Shown: positions 47,075-58,230, counted from the first letter of the stretch. The stretch: DNA of 64,000 nucleotides from Brachypterus glaber (GCA_958510825.1 OY294047.1:51629365-51693364), one strand, 5' to 3'. Numbers and translations are program-made. Notes: generated from the sequence alone by a model not told the origin.

Positions 47075-47459
47075 TTATGTAATCGAAAATTACATATGAA
47101 ATTGGCGTTCTTTTAGTTCCTATTAATCTATCGTAAAGTTACGAAAGTAAAATTACAATTACAGTTCTGAACTTGTATTTTACCACGATAAGTTTCAAGA
47201 GTCAAATATATACAATTAAATTGTCAATTGAATTATCTGAAGTATCTATACTGCGACTATTACGTAAAATTGCTATTTATGTGTGTATTTTAAGAGTGCA
47301 CCTTTGCGCAAGAAGTTCCCGTCTCTCTGTAGCAATAATAAGGTAATAAATAGCTCTTTGAGTGGGCGCGAGGGGGCCCCGACCGTGAGAGGGCTATCTA
47401 TAAAGGTAACCAGACAAACGCAAGTTAACCCATAGATACTGACTTGAAGATTTGGTGCT

Positions 47460-47761
47460 TAACTACTGACGTGGAGTCTCACAGACTCCCAATAGGGTAA
47501 ATTAAGTTCGCAAAGGCCGAATATGGTTAATTAAGTTCGCAAAGGAAAATAAATAGATTTTTATATGTAAGACTGCTGTTGTGGAAACTACATGCCACTC
47601 ATTCTTTTAGAGCATTACTGTCTCTTTCGTTTGGACAGCTCAACTGACACTAAACAGGAAGGTACTAGAGGCCACAGGCTGGTAAAATTTAAGTTGTGTG
47701 TGGGAGTTAGTATTAAATGCAATTCGGAGTCTGTCAGATTCCACGTCAGTAGCTACGGGTT
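47460..47761. mobile_element. Small TIR element
   Basis: TAACTACTGACGTGGAGTC and CACAGACTCCC on the left are matched, complemented, by GGAGTCTGTCAGATTCCACG and TCAGTAGCTACGGGTT on the right. Two direct copies of TTAATTAAGTTCGCAAAGG-like text are at 47497-47544. The 60-codon frame 47592-47774 lies inside and is not credited. Confidence 0.55.
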
Positions 47762-48058
47762 AAAAAAAGAATAATTTTAACTATAGAAGTTATTTACAAA
47801 TTATGTAAGTTTTTATACACCCTACATCCTTTATTATTTTTAAGCTGCCCACCCGCCCTTTTACTCCCAGCTCCTATTTCAGAACACTGTAAAAAGTATA
47901 TCTTCTTTTTTTCAGTACTAGCTTTAGTACATACCATTATTTATCATGTTATCAGACTGTGAAATAAATTTAACAACAAAAATAATGTTTAGTATTTAAT
48001 TTAGGGAATGGTGAAATTAGCACCAACTTATTTCTTATTTTTTATTTTTAGAGTCATA

Positions 48059-49000
48059 AGGCCGATTTAGTCATAATTATCACCAACTTAACTAAGCCAT
48101 TCTGTCCTTTTCATTGGCCAGGTGAGAAGCCATCTTTCTTTTTGACCAATAAAAGGACAGAACGGCTTAGTTTAGTTAGTGATAATCACGGGTCGGATGG
48201 AAGTAGCCATTTACCGGGGTCATGCAAAAATTTGAATTAAAAAAAAACTCTTTATCCAACACCTTCACAGAAACACTTGTTTTGAGCACTATTTTAAATG
48301 TCAAAAGTGAGTTTTTTTCCACTAGTGACTAAAAAATTTTTCACCCACTCTTTTACGTACAGCTTTTGATCTCACCCAAAATTAGTTACATACCCTATTA
48401 ATTAAGTATTATAACTATTCTATAAATAGAAGCACGTTAACTAAACTATGAAAATTAAAGAAACCCCCAAATTATTCTTTAGTTTTTGAATAAAATACTG
48501 TTTTTATTAAAAATTCTGTCATCGCCGCGTCCATTTTGACGTTTGTAAGAAATGTAAAACTAGCAATTGTTTATTTTTAATAGGCATACTTAGGCCATGG
48601 CTCCCTATTATTTAAGTATTAAGAAAACTTAATCTTAATATTTTTGACATAATTTTTCGCAAAATTATAGATTTTTATTTAAAAATAAAAGGTGTTGGAT
48701 AAAATTAAATTCTCAACTCGTGTATTAAGTGATTTTATCCACTTAATACACTAGTTAAGAAAATAACTAATTTTCAAGTAAATAGGCACTTTAAACTATT
48801 GTTCACCAAGCGGAATGTCATGTCGACGCTGTTAATACTCAGTGAGTCAAAAAACGAATATGACATTCCGCTTGGTGAACAATAGTTTAAAGTGTCTATT
48901 TAGTGGAAAAAAGAGTTTTTTAATATTTTAATTTTTGCATGCCCCCGGTAATGGCTACTTCAATAATTATGTGGTGATAATTATGCCTGAATCAGCCTAT
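48059..49000. mobile_element. Composite multi-hairpin foldback
   Basis: The outer pair is GGCCGATTTAGTCATAATTA / TAATTATGCCTGAATCAGCC. Next comes a self-contained hairpin at 48077-48186 (TTAACTAAGCCATTCTGTCC with complement). A third pair is GTAGCCATTTACCGGGGTC / CCCCCGGTAATGGCTAC (48203-48959). A fourth is AATACACTAG-like 48700-48775, and a fifth is a near-perfect 40-bp-arm hairpin at 48789-48890 (CTTTAAACTATTGTTCACC). Successive nesting or an intentionally multi-stem element are both possible. Confidence 0.65.
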
Positions 49001-49146
49001 ATAAGTCGGTTCAGTTTTTTTCTACGACTGCTTTAGAATGTAAGCAAATACACACACTTTTCAAACACAGAATGAATCCATTCTAGCTCTAGTTACGGTA
49101 TAAATATTCCGTATCAAGTGTTAGAATGAGAATATAGCAAAATTAG

Positions 49147-49147
<1 letters not shown>

Positions 49148-49192
<45 letters not shown>
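49148..49192. repeat. (AT)n microsatellite
   Basis: An uninterrupted TA/AT run of about 22 units lies inside repeat family D. The other family copy has only a few bases here. Confidence 0.9.
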
Positions 49193-49198
<6 letters not shown>

Positions 49199-49358
49199 TT
49201 TTACCATGAAATATTGAATAATTTAATGCAATTTAAACTTTTGCGTTAAAATCACATAAAGTTTACTAGTTTTTCTTAATATTTGACCAGTTATTTATCA
49301 ATTTAGTTCAAAAAATTAAAACTGCTTCATCTATTGTTAAATATTTAAACCTGATATA

Positions 49359-50087
49359 CAGCCTGTTTCAGAACTCGCGTACCGAAATTTAAGAGGTGAT
49401 TCTACATCCAAAAATATGAAAAAAAGTTTCTATAAAGGTTGGTCCCGAAATGAGCCCTAAGGGAGCTACGGCCCTTCGAAGATGACGTATTGAATGGGGA
49501 ACAAAAAAAAGCACCAATAAAATTTTAATGGTGCAGGGTGATTCTTCATTTAAAACTGAGCAAAAAAGTATTATACACCAAAACACCTAAATTTAATATT
49601 AAAGGAGTAATAGCCTTTTAAAAAGTAACGTTTTTGGTGGCACAAAATGTTATTTCCTCTTAATTGCATTTTTTTTTTTTTGATAACGGTTGCTCCTACA
49701 GTGTTACACTATATGATATTTTATATGTATTTTTACTCTAGAAATCTATATTTTTTACAACAAATCCAAAAAACATACACATAGAAAAGTTTGGGGCAAA
49801 AATGTTTTAAGCCTCATATATTTTGTCCGTCTGGGCACGCCTCTGGATAAATTAAAAAAATAAATTAACATAAACTTATTGCCCTTATTAATACTAGTAT
49901 ACATGCAAAAGCTCGCCGCTCTAGCTTAAACGGTACCCGAGTTATTAACCTTATTTTTATTACAATTTTAAAGGGCCCTAGATCCCTTAGGGCTCATTTC
50001 CGGACCAACCTTTATAGGAACTTTTTTTATATTTTTGGATCTAGAATCACCTCTTAAATTTTGGCATGCCAGTTATGGATCACCCTG
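49359..50087 (-). mobile_element. Mariner-like MITE M1, second copy
   Basis: It starts CAGCCTGTTTCAGAACTCG and ends ATGGATCACCCTG, reverse to 1222-1955. The site in copy a of family D reads CCTGATATATGTCAC; here one TA is duplicated on either side. The minus-strand frame 49389-49586 is an artefact of the repeat. Confidence 0.88.
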
Positions 50088-50402
50088 TATGTTACAACAA
50101 TCTGACAACCTTCAATTTTTGCATTATAATTTGTAAATATGTGCTAAAATTAAATAAAAATCCTTTTTAATTACTGATTTGATAAAATTATTAAATAACT
50201 TTAATTACTTTATTTAAAAATATGTGTTTTGTTGCATTTACAATGTCGAGTTACAAAAAACATTGTTTTTAACCTTGTCTGCAGTTTAAAGCCATACAGT
50301 GTTTCATATTCGCAGTCGAAGAAAAAGTATAGTCTACAACACGTATGGAATAGTCAATCCGCGGAATATTGTCTATTCTATACTAGTTATAGAATATACT
50401 AT

Positions 50403-50939
50403 TCTTAAATAAAATTTTACCCTTACGTTCTGCTGGGTACCACCAAAGTGTGTATACTTTGCGATCGCTTATATCTCGATAATTGAGACTAAGTGCGCTA
50501 GCATTCCGGTGAGTCCGGAGACGAAGATATAGGTTTTGTTTACCGGACGACCGGAATTTACTGGCACAATTACCGACCGAATTTCAAGTCTCACGTAACT
50601 CATTCCTAGTCGACCTTTTCAATTCTTTATTGTGCCATTTGTGCTAACCCACGCAATGTAATTGTTCAATTTATTTTTATTTCAAGTTATCGACTTGTAA
50701 ATATTTCATGGGAAACTGAGCATTTTAAAGTTTGCAATTTTAACGTTAAATTACACTCGGAAAAAGTTGAAGTGTGTAGTTTGGTTTAGTTTCCGCGATA
50801 TTTTACTAAGAATATAACACCAATTTAAATAAATAACTTTTACTATAATTATATATTTTTTGTATTTTTTTTAATTTTTCTGTTTCTGAACGAAAAATTT
50901 TATTTGAAAAAAAAATATTTGTTCAATATTTCTTTGAAA
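50403..50939. other. Unassigned stretch
   Basis: A somewhat GC-richer segment (50440-50600, with CGGACGACCGGAATTTACTG) shows no recognised frame or TIR. Confidence 0.35.
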
Positions 50940-51075
50940 AGAATAGTATATTATTTTACTAAGAGGAAAAGTGAAGCTTTCTTTACTAGTCTGTAGAATT
51001 TACGGACGATGCGAAGCGGAGTCCGGAAACTACAGACGAGTAAAAAAAGCACTTTTCCTCTGAGTGAAACATACT
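50939..51075. mobile_element. Foldback with CG-rich loop
   Basis: Left AATAGTATATTATTTTAC and AAGAGGAAAAGTG are matched by CACTTTTCCTCTGAG and CATACTATTTT on the right. The inner pair TCTGTAGAATTTACGGAC / GTCCGGAAACTACAGACG encloses GATGCGAAGCGGA. The same outer sequence ends the 40-kb family Y copy, so the two belong together or one landed in the other. Confidence 0.6.
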
Positions 51076-51603
51076 ATTTTTTCTTCAAGCATCCTATATA
51101 TTTTTTTTAAATATTAATTTTTGAATTTAATTTATTCAGTAATACAGTATGCTTTTTTTTATTAAAATAGGCCAATAAACCCTTTCAAAATAAACTTAAA
51201 CCTTCCTTAGCTCATTTTAAATTTATTTCGTAGGCTTAATCGTACACTTTTCGCGATTTCGATGGTAAATTGTCTAATGTAGCATTTGCAAATTCGGAGA
51301 GATTTGTAGGTGTATAAACCATGTATTCTTCTTCAATCATTTTTAATCAATTTCACACAAGGTTTTTGAACAGAATCTCGAGTCAATCACCTGTTTACAT
51401 AATAAACAAACAAGTTTGAAGTGTGGCTGTCATCAAAGTCAAGGAGTGCTGCCGCCAGTGGTGGTTTTGCTAACTACCTTTTTTACGGCGTACAACATGT
51501 TAACAATGAACTCATTTTTTTACTTTAAAAAAATAGATCACTTCTAACTAGTGTGTTCAGTTATAAAATATAAACATTTTAGTACGCTTGAAGAAAAATA
51601 TTT
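51072..51603 (-). mobile_element. Element with fossil coding exon (family Y), copy b
   Basis: Inverted counterpart of 40146-40660. It has TTTCTTCAAGCATCCTA near the left and TAGTACGCTTGAAGAAAA at the right, a short TIR. The conserved GGCTGTCATCAAAGTCAAGG and CCGCCAGTGGTGG block precedes the exon. Confidence 0.7.
51236..51340 (-). pseudogene. Fossil first exon, copy b (tyrosine-recombinase-like N-terminus)
   Basis: The 34-codon frame on the minus strand starts at ATG 51340 and reads MIEEEYMVYTPTNLSEF, then ANATLDNLPSKSRKVYD, then TAA (51236-51238). Downstream of the stop, AYE is still readable, so the stop is a substitution within a once longer exon. Most differences from the 40-kb copy are silent or conservative, hinting at past selection in the parent lineage. 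The family assignment is as described for copy a and equally tentative. Confidence 0.5.
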
Positions 51604-51836
51604 GCTTTTTCAACATTTCTTCGTCACGAAAATTTTTTTTTTGATTTTATTTTAATTTTTTGGTTAAATGTTATTTTTTTAATATTGTTGCGTTATTTGG
51701 GAAAATGCAATATACTATCCACTGTGAATAGTATATAATGGAATGCATAGCATTATATATCTTCACGGCTTGTTTTATTTATTGTATTATTAATAGAATT
51801 TTCTATATGACAAATTTAAAATCTCTATAGATATAT

Positions 51837-52417
51837 AGTCCGTCCAATTATGCAAGATAGTAGTTTAAAATTCCCGCGATTTTTAAGCTACATCATTGGT
51901 TAAAAACTCGTGCCTTTTAACATATAAAATATTGTGACATTTTTTGTCTATAACAATGATTGACGGTCGTTATAGGTAATAAAAGATGAAAAAGTTACAT
52001 TAAAAAATGCTTTTACTTAATGTTATTTTGTATGATATTGAAAAAGGTACTTTTTTGGTTTATTCTTCATACACTCACACTAAATTAGCATATTCTACAT
52101 ATTGCACAAACGTAAATTATATTGGACATAAGGAAAACGTCAAATTTTTAGGTTACAATTACACCTTAAGGCCTATCCAGAGGCTTGCATAACAACCATT
52201 ACAAGATACATGACGACACATCAAACCAATCCTGGCATCGCATTCTTATGTACTATGCTTGTTATGCGAGTCTTTGGATAAGCCCTTTCCAGGAAAACAG
52301 TACCGACATCTGTTAAATTTTTGATACACTACGATTTATGCATAATTATGCTATTTATGCGCTCTGTGGTGTAAAACGGGCCGCGTCCCTTACTATCTTG
52401 CATAACTGGACGGAGTG
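51837..52417. mobile_element. Mariner-like MITE (family M3), copy b
   Basis: It begins GTCCGTCCAATTATGCAAG and ends CTTGCATAACTGGACGGAGTG next to TA. It is in the opposite orientation to 26687-27266. The inner hairpin is AGGCCTATCCAGAGGCTTGC / GCGAGTCTTTGGATA. Confidence 0.75.
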
Positions 52418-52420
52418 TAG

Positions 52421-53329
52421 ATAGAGGAAAGTCGCCTAATTTCGGATACCATTTACAATGTATTCAATATTTAATACTCGGTATTACTTTTTGATATTTT
52501 TTTTATATAACCAGATACAACTTATTATAGCGAACCATGATTTATTATAAAAGCAATTTTATTACAGTTTATTTTTTCCAAAAAACACGGTTAAAAAAAA
52601 TCAGCGCATTTTTTGCATTTGAAAAAGGGCTCCTAATTTCGGACATATAGGAAAATTTTTTTTCAAGAGTAGATCTGGATCCCATTGCTTATGTTTCTTG
52701 TTATTCCTTCACATTTAAGACGTAATTTAATCATTAAGCGATTTTCTACGAAATACTATAGGAACTATAATTTTAGATTCCCAATTTCGAATATCTTAGT
52801 ATCTTAGGTAATTTTCGTTTTTTCAAAATTGTTTATCTTAGTTTGTTGTATCATTATAAAAATAATAATTAATGGTTGGTTATCCTGAATAATAATTACC
52901 TTGCGGATATCCGAAATTGGGAATCAAATGCACAAAAATGGTCTATCCGAAATTAGGCAACTTTCTGCTTTTTAGATTAGAAATTTGTAGAATGTTTACG
53001 TTTTCAAATTGCTTAATTATGAATAGTGGATCAACTTAACTAACATCATAACTTACCCAAGACAGAATCACGAACTTTTATAACGATTATTTATAAAATA
53101 AACAAGCATAATAATGCAACTGAGCACAAAACTGCCATTTGCAATATAAACGATTTGTGCTGCCATTTAAAGGGGAGAAGCTCTACCGTTATCATATTAC
53201 AGGACGGATTTAGTTTGACTTTTGGCTTCACATAAAAGTAGGTTTCTGTTTACCTTTGCAGACAGTATCTTAAATACACTACTATCCGAAATTTGGAAAC
53301 CATCCGAAATTAGGCTCATTTCCTCTATA
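52421..53329 (+). mobile_element. TATAGAGGAAA TIR element (family G), full copy
   Basis: The termini ATAGAGGAAAGTCGCCTAAT and ATTAGGCTCATTTCCTCTAT are inverted repeats. The phrase CTAATTTCGGATA and its complement recur at the ends and inside (52630, 52915, 52945, 53290). It directly abuts the M3 element. Partial copies at 60592-60900 and 61293-62510 are in reverse orientation. The frame 53222-53410 is a repeat shadow that recurs at 61205-61399. Confidence 0.7.
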
Positions 53330-54318
53330 GTTATTCTACAATTAGATGAACAATTCCTAATACACGAATACATTTTATTTTATGATAAAATAAAATTTTA
53401 TTCAGTTTAAAATCGAAACAGGTAACTGAATTATCGATAATAAGTAGTTTAGTTAGTTAATGAAATCCCGAGTTTTAAAATTGTCCTTTTAGTTGCCTGA
53501 TTGAATTTTCTGATGAATAATTCAATAAACGATCGAGAGAAGCGGTTCGAAGCCAATAATATAATTATTAATTAGATTTTAAGGGAAAGGGTAATTAATT
53601 TTTGCCTCGCTTAGTTATAAAACGGGGTATGCGTTCGTGTACAAAGTTAAGAAATTTAATTTAGTAAAAGGTAAATATTGGTTGATACGCAAAATCGTTT
53701 GCTTATCAACGAAACCACCCAAGAAATTAAATTTTAAATAAATATTTGCGTTTTTTTTCTAATTAAAAAAAAAAGGAACAACTAAGATTTGGTAAAAAAA
53801 TATTAAATATTAATTATAACATTTTTATTTGATACGAAAGCATATTGCAGAAGGGGAATAGAAGAAAAAAATACACTCCTTTAAATTGTGGTGTTAATGC
53901 ATTCAAAAGAAAGCACTAGAAAAGGGGTTGATTGGTGGGTCACACACTTAAACATTATTTTGGAGAGAGTGCTGAAAGTAAAAACCAGCCGTCTCGAATG
54001 AGCGAAAATACTTTCTTATAAAACAATTTATGTCCAGAAACAACATTTTGAAAAGAGGAGCTCATGAAAAAATTATAACAAAATATTTTGTGTAATTTTA
54101 TTTTACCTTTTAGGTGGTTTTTAAATTTTTCTTCTATTTTAAATACTAAAAAACTATGTCCAGAAAAAAACTATTACATTTTGGAACAGGCGGGGGAGGG
54201 TATGGAAAAAAATGATAATAACATTTTTTGTGCGTTTTATTTAGTTTTTAAGTTTTTCTTATATTGTAAATAATAAAAAATACCACGAAAACAATGCATT
54301 TTAGGAAAAAATAGTAAT
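53330..54318. other. Unassigned stretch with imperfect duplication
   Basis: 54030-54290 contains two diverged ~130-bp direct copies sharing CTATGTCCAGAAA, AACATTTTGTG-like words and TTTAGTTTTTAAGTTTTTCTT. Nothing else was recognised. Confidence 0.4.
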
Positions 54319-54319
54319 T

Positions 54320-54570
54320 CTTACCCACTTACCCCAATCGTTTACCCCCAAAATCTAATCAGCTCTTCCAAATACGATAAGAAACAATATGCAAAAAACC
54401 GCTTGTCGATATCTTATCTAGAAATGGAATTATCGAGTTTACAGACAGGCAGACGGACGAAACAATTTTTTTACTGATTTCTCTCAAAAAGGTCTAAAAC
54501 GCTGAGAAATGTGAAAAAAACATGGTCTAAGATTTTTACTTGTCGGCGAAGATTTCAATACACCGGCAAG
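54320..54570 (-). mobile_element. GTCY-bearing repeat (HINE-like family), fragment
   Basis: The reverse orientation shows CCCCAAAATCTAATCAGCTC, a CAGGCAGACGGACG remnant of the microsatellite, and GTCGGCGAAGATTTCAATAC next to a decayed terminal hairpin. The long 3' body is missing. Confidence 0.7.
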
Positions 54571-55570
54571 TACGTCTACATTTTAGTAAAATATCTACTA
54601 AACCGTAAACCAACTTATTTTCTTTAAATAAACTTTTTATTGGTAGAGTTTGTATATTTACTTTGTAAAAGTACCTTAAACATATCAATTTAAACGCGGT
54701 AGTTATTTACTATCCGAAGCGACTGAAAGCTTTACAGTACATAGGAAATTAATAGAGATCGTAAACATTTTTGAGGAAGTAGTTAATAATTTTCGCAGTA
54801 AAAAAAGTTTTATGACTGGCTCGAGTTGCACACATTGTGACGCTTTCATCTTTCAGCTTAAACGCGATTTTTTAAATGCTGAATACACATTAAAAACTGT
54901 TCAATCGTTACCAAAAATGAATCAATTGTTACTTAAAATTTAGCAGTTTGGTCTCAGAAAGTAGCATGTACAAGTTCCTACTTGTGTGTTTATTCCTAAA
55001 CATATAGGGATTATTAGCAAACTATTGTCATATATAATTGTTAATATATTTGAATAAAAAACTTCTATTATTAAATGATCCGCGTCTTAGGCGCCGTCCA
55101 CAGGCTCGCATAACCATAAACATAACGTTATAAACCTGCGCACAAGAAACATGACGGCACATAAAGCCAATCACGCCATCGTATGTTATGTATTATGGTT
55201 AGTTATGTATTATGGACGGTGGGTGTTAAGTTATTAAACAACAGAGGACGAAAAGTTCTTGTATTGAAAATATAAAAATGAGACAAAATGTGTATTTATT
55301 TTTTCTAGCGTAAAAGTAATAAATATTACTTACAAACTTTTGATCTAAAATATTATATGTACTTACTCTTCGAACGGGAGCTTTAATATGGAATGAAAAT
55401 ATATCCTCGGGGAACATAGGGATATTGCCAAAGTGTAGGAGAAACAAAAAGTAAGGTTAGGATATTTTGCTGAAAAATAAAGTTATTATCTTGCGAACTA
55501 TATAACGCGATTTTTCACTTATGTATGTATTGGTTTTAAACGAAATGTATCTGATAATATTAATAACTTC
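54571..55570. other. Unassigned stretch with one small MITE
   Basis: A divergent copy of the 114-bp MITE lies at 55093-55221 (GCCGTCCACAGGCTCGCA; core AACATGACGGCACAT). Otherwise no structure or credible coding frame. Confidence 0.45.
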
Positions 55571-55616
55571 AAACAAAATATAATTTATTATTCCATCAAT
55601 CTATTTTCTAATCATC

Positions 55617-55689
55617 GTACAGAGTGATATTGGTAGACTGACAGTTTCGGGCTGCTGGCCCTCTTCAGTACCAAGAGTCAACTCTGCAC
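55617..55689 (-). ncRNA. Type I hammerhead ribozyme (locus 3, left arm)
   Basis: Same 73-nt architecture as locus 1. The only change is in loop II: CAGCA instead of CAGAA. Core, stems and GUC are unchanged. Confidence 0.88.
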
Positions 55690-56133
55690 GCTGATTAAGA
55701 AAACGTTTTTAGACTTTACTCGCAAAAGGAATATAGCCATTAGATTGATGTAGACTTGTGCGCCATCTATTTCTAGATGTAGACAACTACTCATACCTCT
55801 CCTTACCTGGAGACTTTCAATGGTAGATTGATGTAGACTTGTGCGCCATCTATTTCTAGATGTAGACAACTACTCATACCTCTCCTTATCTGGAGACTTT
55901 GAATGGTAGCAAGTTGAAGACTTGTGTGTCTCAAGCACATAGTACCATAGTGGTACTATGGTACTATGTGCTTGAGACACACAAGTCTTCAACTTGCTAC
56001 CATTCAAAGTCTCCAGATAAGGAGAGGTATGAGTAGTTGTCTACATCTAGAAATAGATGGCGCACAAGTCTACATCAATCTAATGGCTATATTCCTTTTG
56101 CGAGTAAATTCTAAAAACGTTTTCTTAATCAGC

Positions 56134-56206
56134 GTGCAGAGTTGACTCTTGGTACTGAAGAGGGCCAGCAGCCCGAAACTGTCAGTCTACCAATATCACT
56201 CTGTAC
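56134..56206 (+). ncRNA. Type I hammerhead ribozyme (locus 3, right arm)
   Basis: It carries the same loop II variant (CAGCA) as the left arm of this locus. Stem II GGGC/GCCC, GAAAC and cleavage GTC are intact. Confidence 0.88.
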
Positions 56207-56362
56207 GATGATTAGAAAATAGATTGATGGAATAATAAATTAATATTTTTATAATTTTGTTTAAAATTAAAAATTTCTGTCCTTACTAAAATATAATTTC
56301 TTCCTTTTATATAATTTTTTTTATCTTAAATTGTTTATAAATTTATCAATTTTTTTTTTCAG

Positions 56363-56402
56363 GTAAGTAAGATTATAAGTGACAAATCTGTCTCAATATC
56401 TG
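56363..56402 (+). CDS. Candidate 40-nt microexon (host gene unknown)
   Basis: A strong acceptor (T-rich tract ending TTTTTTTTTTCAG at 56362) and a consensus donor (CTG followed by GTAAGTATT at 56403) bracket 40 nt, in non-repetitive sequence just beyond the locus 3 foldback. One of the three frames is open. A GTAAGT immediately after the acceptor could alternatively be a zero-length or recursive splice site. No neighbouring exons were identified, so this may be chance; if real, the window would lie in a large intron. Confidence 0.2.
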
Positions 56403-56826
56403 GTAAGTATTAGATACATCGACAATTTACAATTTATAAATTTTTTTAGAAGTTTCTGGTTCGTAATTTTATTAAAAAAATATTATTTTAGGTATTTTAC
56501 GTAAAAGTTTACTTAAATATATATATACATTTGAATAGAAAAATATTTCTTTTACTATAATTTTAAAATTTACTTTCACTTCTTTAAGAAAATCTTAATA
56601 TTATTTGTAATACGTAAAATGACATTCAGTTTAACGTAAATGTCAAAAATAAAATCAAAAACAGAATGGGTAATAGAAAATATCACTAAAAGTCATTTTT
56701 AAACCACTAATCATAGCTGCCTTAATCCAGTTTTATACTGAGATATATTCTGCCGCAGAATTTCTGCGCGAAATATTTTTAGCATAATATGCGAAAACCA
56801 AGTTGACGTTTGGTGATAAATATTAT

Positions 56827-57161
56827 TTATCCAATACAAACAGATAATAAAACAATTACCAGCTTTATTTTAAATAGATAAACTCAATAATAACCCCCGC
56901 GTGGTTTTTACTTTATTGAGTGGATAATTATTTATTTTAACCACTCAACTGTCACTTGTCAAATTATTTTCTTGTAAAAGTCATTAAAATTTTTAATAAA
57001 AATATGAATTTCTAAGCTATTTATTGGATAAAACTTTGTATGGCACTCATGGGTAAACCGATATTGCCCTCTCGAAAATTAACCTTCTTGGCTGACGCCT
57101 CGCAGGTTAATTTTCTCATCATCAATATCTTACTTTACCCACTAGTACCATAAATAACTAT
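56827..57161 (+). mobile_element. TTATCCAATA hairpin element (family T), copy b
   Basis: It begins TTATCCAATACAAACAG, continues with AACTCAATAATAACCCCCGC, contains the AAACCGATATTGCC / CAATATC hairpin and ends TACCATAAATAACTATTA. It is ~90% like 60907-61226. Confidence 0.7.
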
Positions 57162-57558
57162 TATCATTAAACGTTAACTTGGTTATCGCGGGAATTAACT
57201 TTGTTGCAAATAAAATTTAAATAAACGTAAAATTTTGTATTTTTTACATAAGAATTTCCTAGTTTTTATGTTACGATAGGGGAAAGAAAAAAAAATCAAT
57301 TATTAAAACATGGATATGTTTTAAAGCTTCTTTCGTTTTAATAATTTTATGCTCAGTCAGATTTAATTTAAAGCCATTATTTAAAAAGTTTCATCATATA
57401 AAGAAAAGAAAAAAACGATATCAGCGGGTATTTTAAAGAATAAAAAAATTAATGTGAAATTGAGTGCTCTATTAATCTTACTGTCCATCATAAAGAATTT
57501 CATATTTCTTTTTTAACGCGTGTAATTGTTTATACTTTATGTTTTGTAGTCATAATAA
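57162..57558. other. Unassigned AT-rich stretch
   Basis: No repeat partner, TIR or coding frame was recognised. Confidence 0.35.
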
Positions 57559-57561
57559 TTA

Positions 57562-58167
57562 CACCGGCACACAAAAAAAAAAGTTGTTTGTACATCAGAC
57601 ACGACCTACCTACCGGCATGTATTTTGACCCGCTGAATCCGAATTTCAAGTCAGTTTGGGCCGTCCACCCTTCAATATCGAGTAAATTGTAAAAATAGTA
57701 AAAATGGGATAAATAGTCATAAAAAAAATTTATGAATCGAAATTAAGCATAATTCTTATGTATTTCGATCTGCTGAATACAAATCTGAAGTTTATTTAGA
57801 CCATAAACCGTTCTAAATCATAGAAATTGTACAAAAACCTTGAAAAATGTTAAAAGTAGCAAAAAATTGCTATTTTTAACATTTTTCAAGGTTTTTGTAC
57901 AATTTCTATGATTTAGAACGGTTTATGATCTAAATAAACTTCAGATTTGTATTCAGCAGATCGAAATACATAAGAATTATGCTTAATTTCGATTCATAAT
58001 TTTTTTTATGACTATTTATCCCATTTTTACTATTTTTACAATTTACTCGATATTGAAGGGTGGACGGCCCAAACTGACTTGAAATTCGGATTCAGCGGGT
58101 CAAAATACATGCCGGTAGGTAGGTCGTGTCTGATGTACAAACAACTTTTTTTTTTTGTGTGCCGGTG
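57562..58167. mobile_element. Near-perfect foldback MITE, 606 bp, TTA target
   Basis: Two ~298-bp arms are complementary with very few mismatches around a loop of about 10 nt near 57864. The ends are CACCGGCACACAAAAAAAA and the complement, with TTA directly on both sides (57559-57561 and 58168-58170). No coding frame. Near-identity of the arms indicates a recent insertion or arm homogenisation. The 3-bp target suggests PIF/Harbinger-like mobilisation. Confidence 0.88.
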
Positions 58168-58230
58168 TTATTATTATAATAGGTCAAGTTATTTCTGGAC
58201 TTGAACATGAAGCTTTATTCTTGGAGTAGT

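Larger units (their letters stand above)
49017..50402 (+). repeat. Dispersed repeat family D, copy b (interrupted)
   Basis: Collinear with 35347-36061. It differs by an expanded (AT)n tract at 49148-49192, an M1 MITE inserted at a TA, and loss of part of the CG-rich foldback near 50355. The 35-kb copy shows the pre-insertion sequence. Confidence 0.8.
55571..56282. mobile_element. Hammerhead-ribozyme foldback element, locus 3
   Basis: The left arm starts near AAACAAAATATAATTTATT and lacks the outer ~40 bp. The right arm is complete to TTTCTGTCC at 56282. The arms meet in the palindrome around 55954 (AGTACCATAGTGGTACT). An 88-bp segment of the left arm, GATTGATGTAGACTTGTGCG to AATGGTAG, is tandemly duplicated (about 55741-55909); the right arm has one copy. 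Each arm has a complete hammerhead. Confidence 0.85.
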
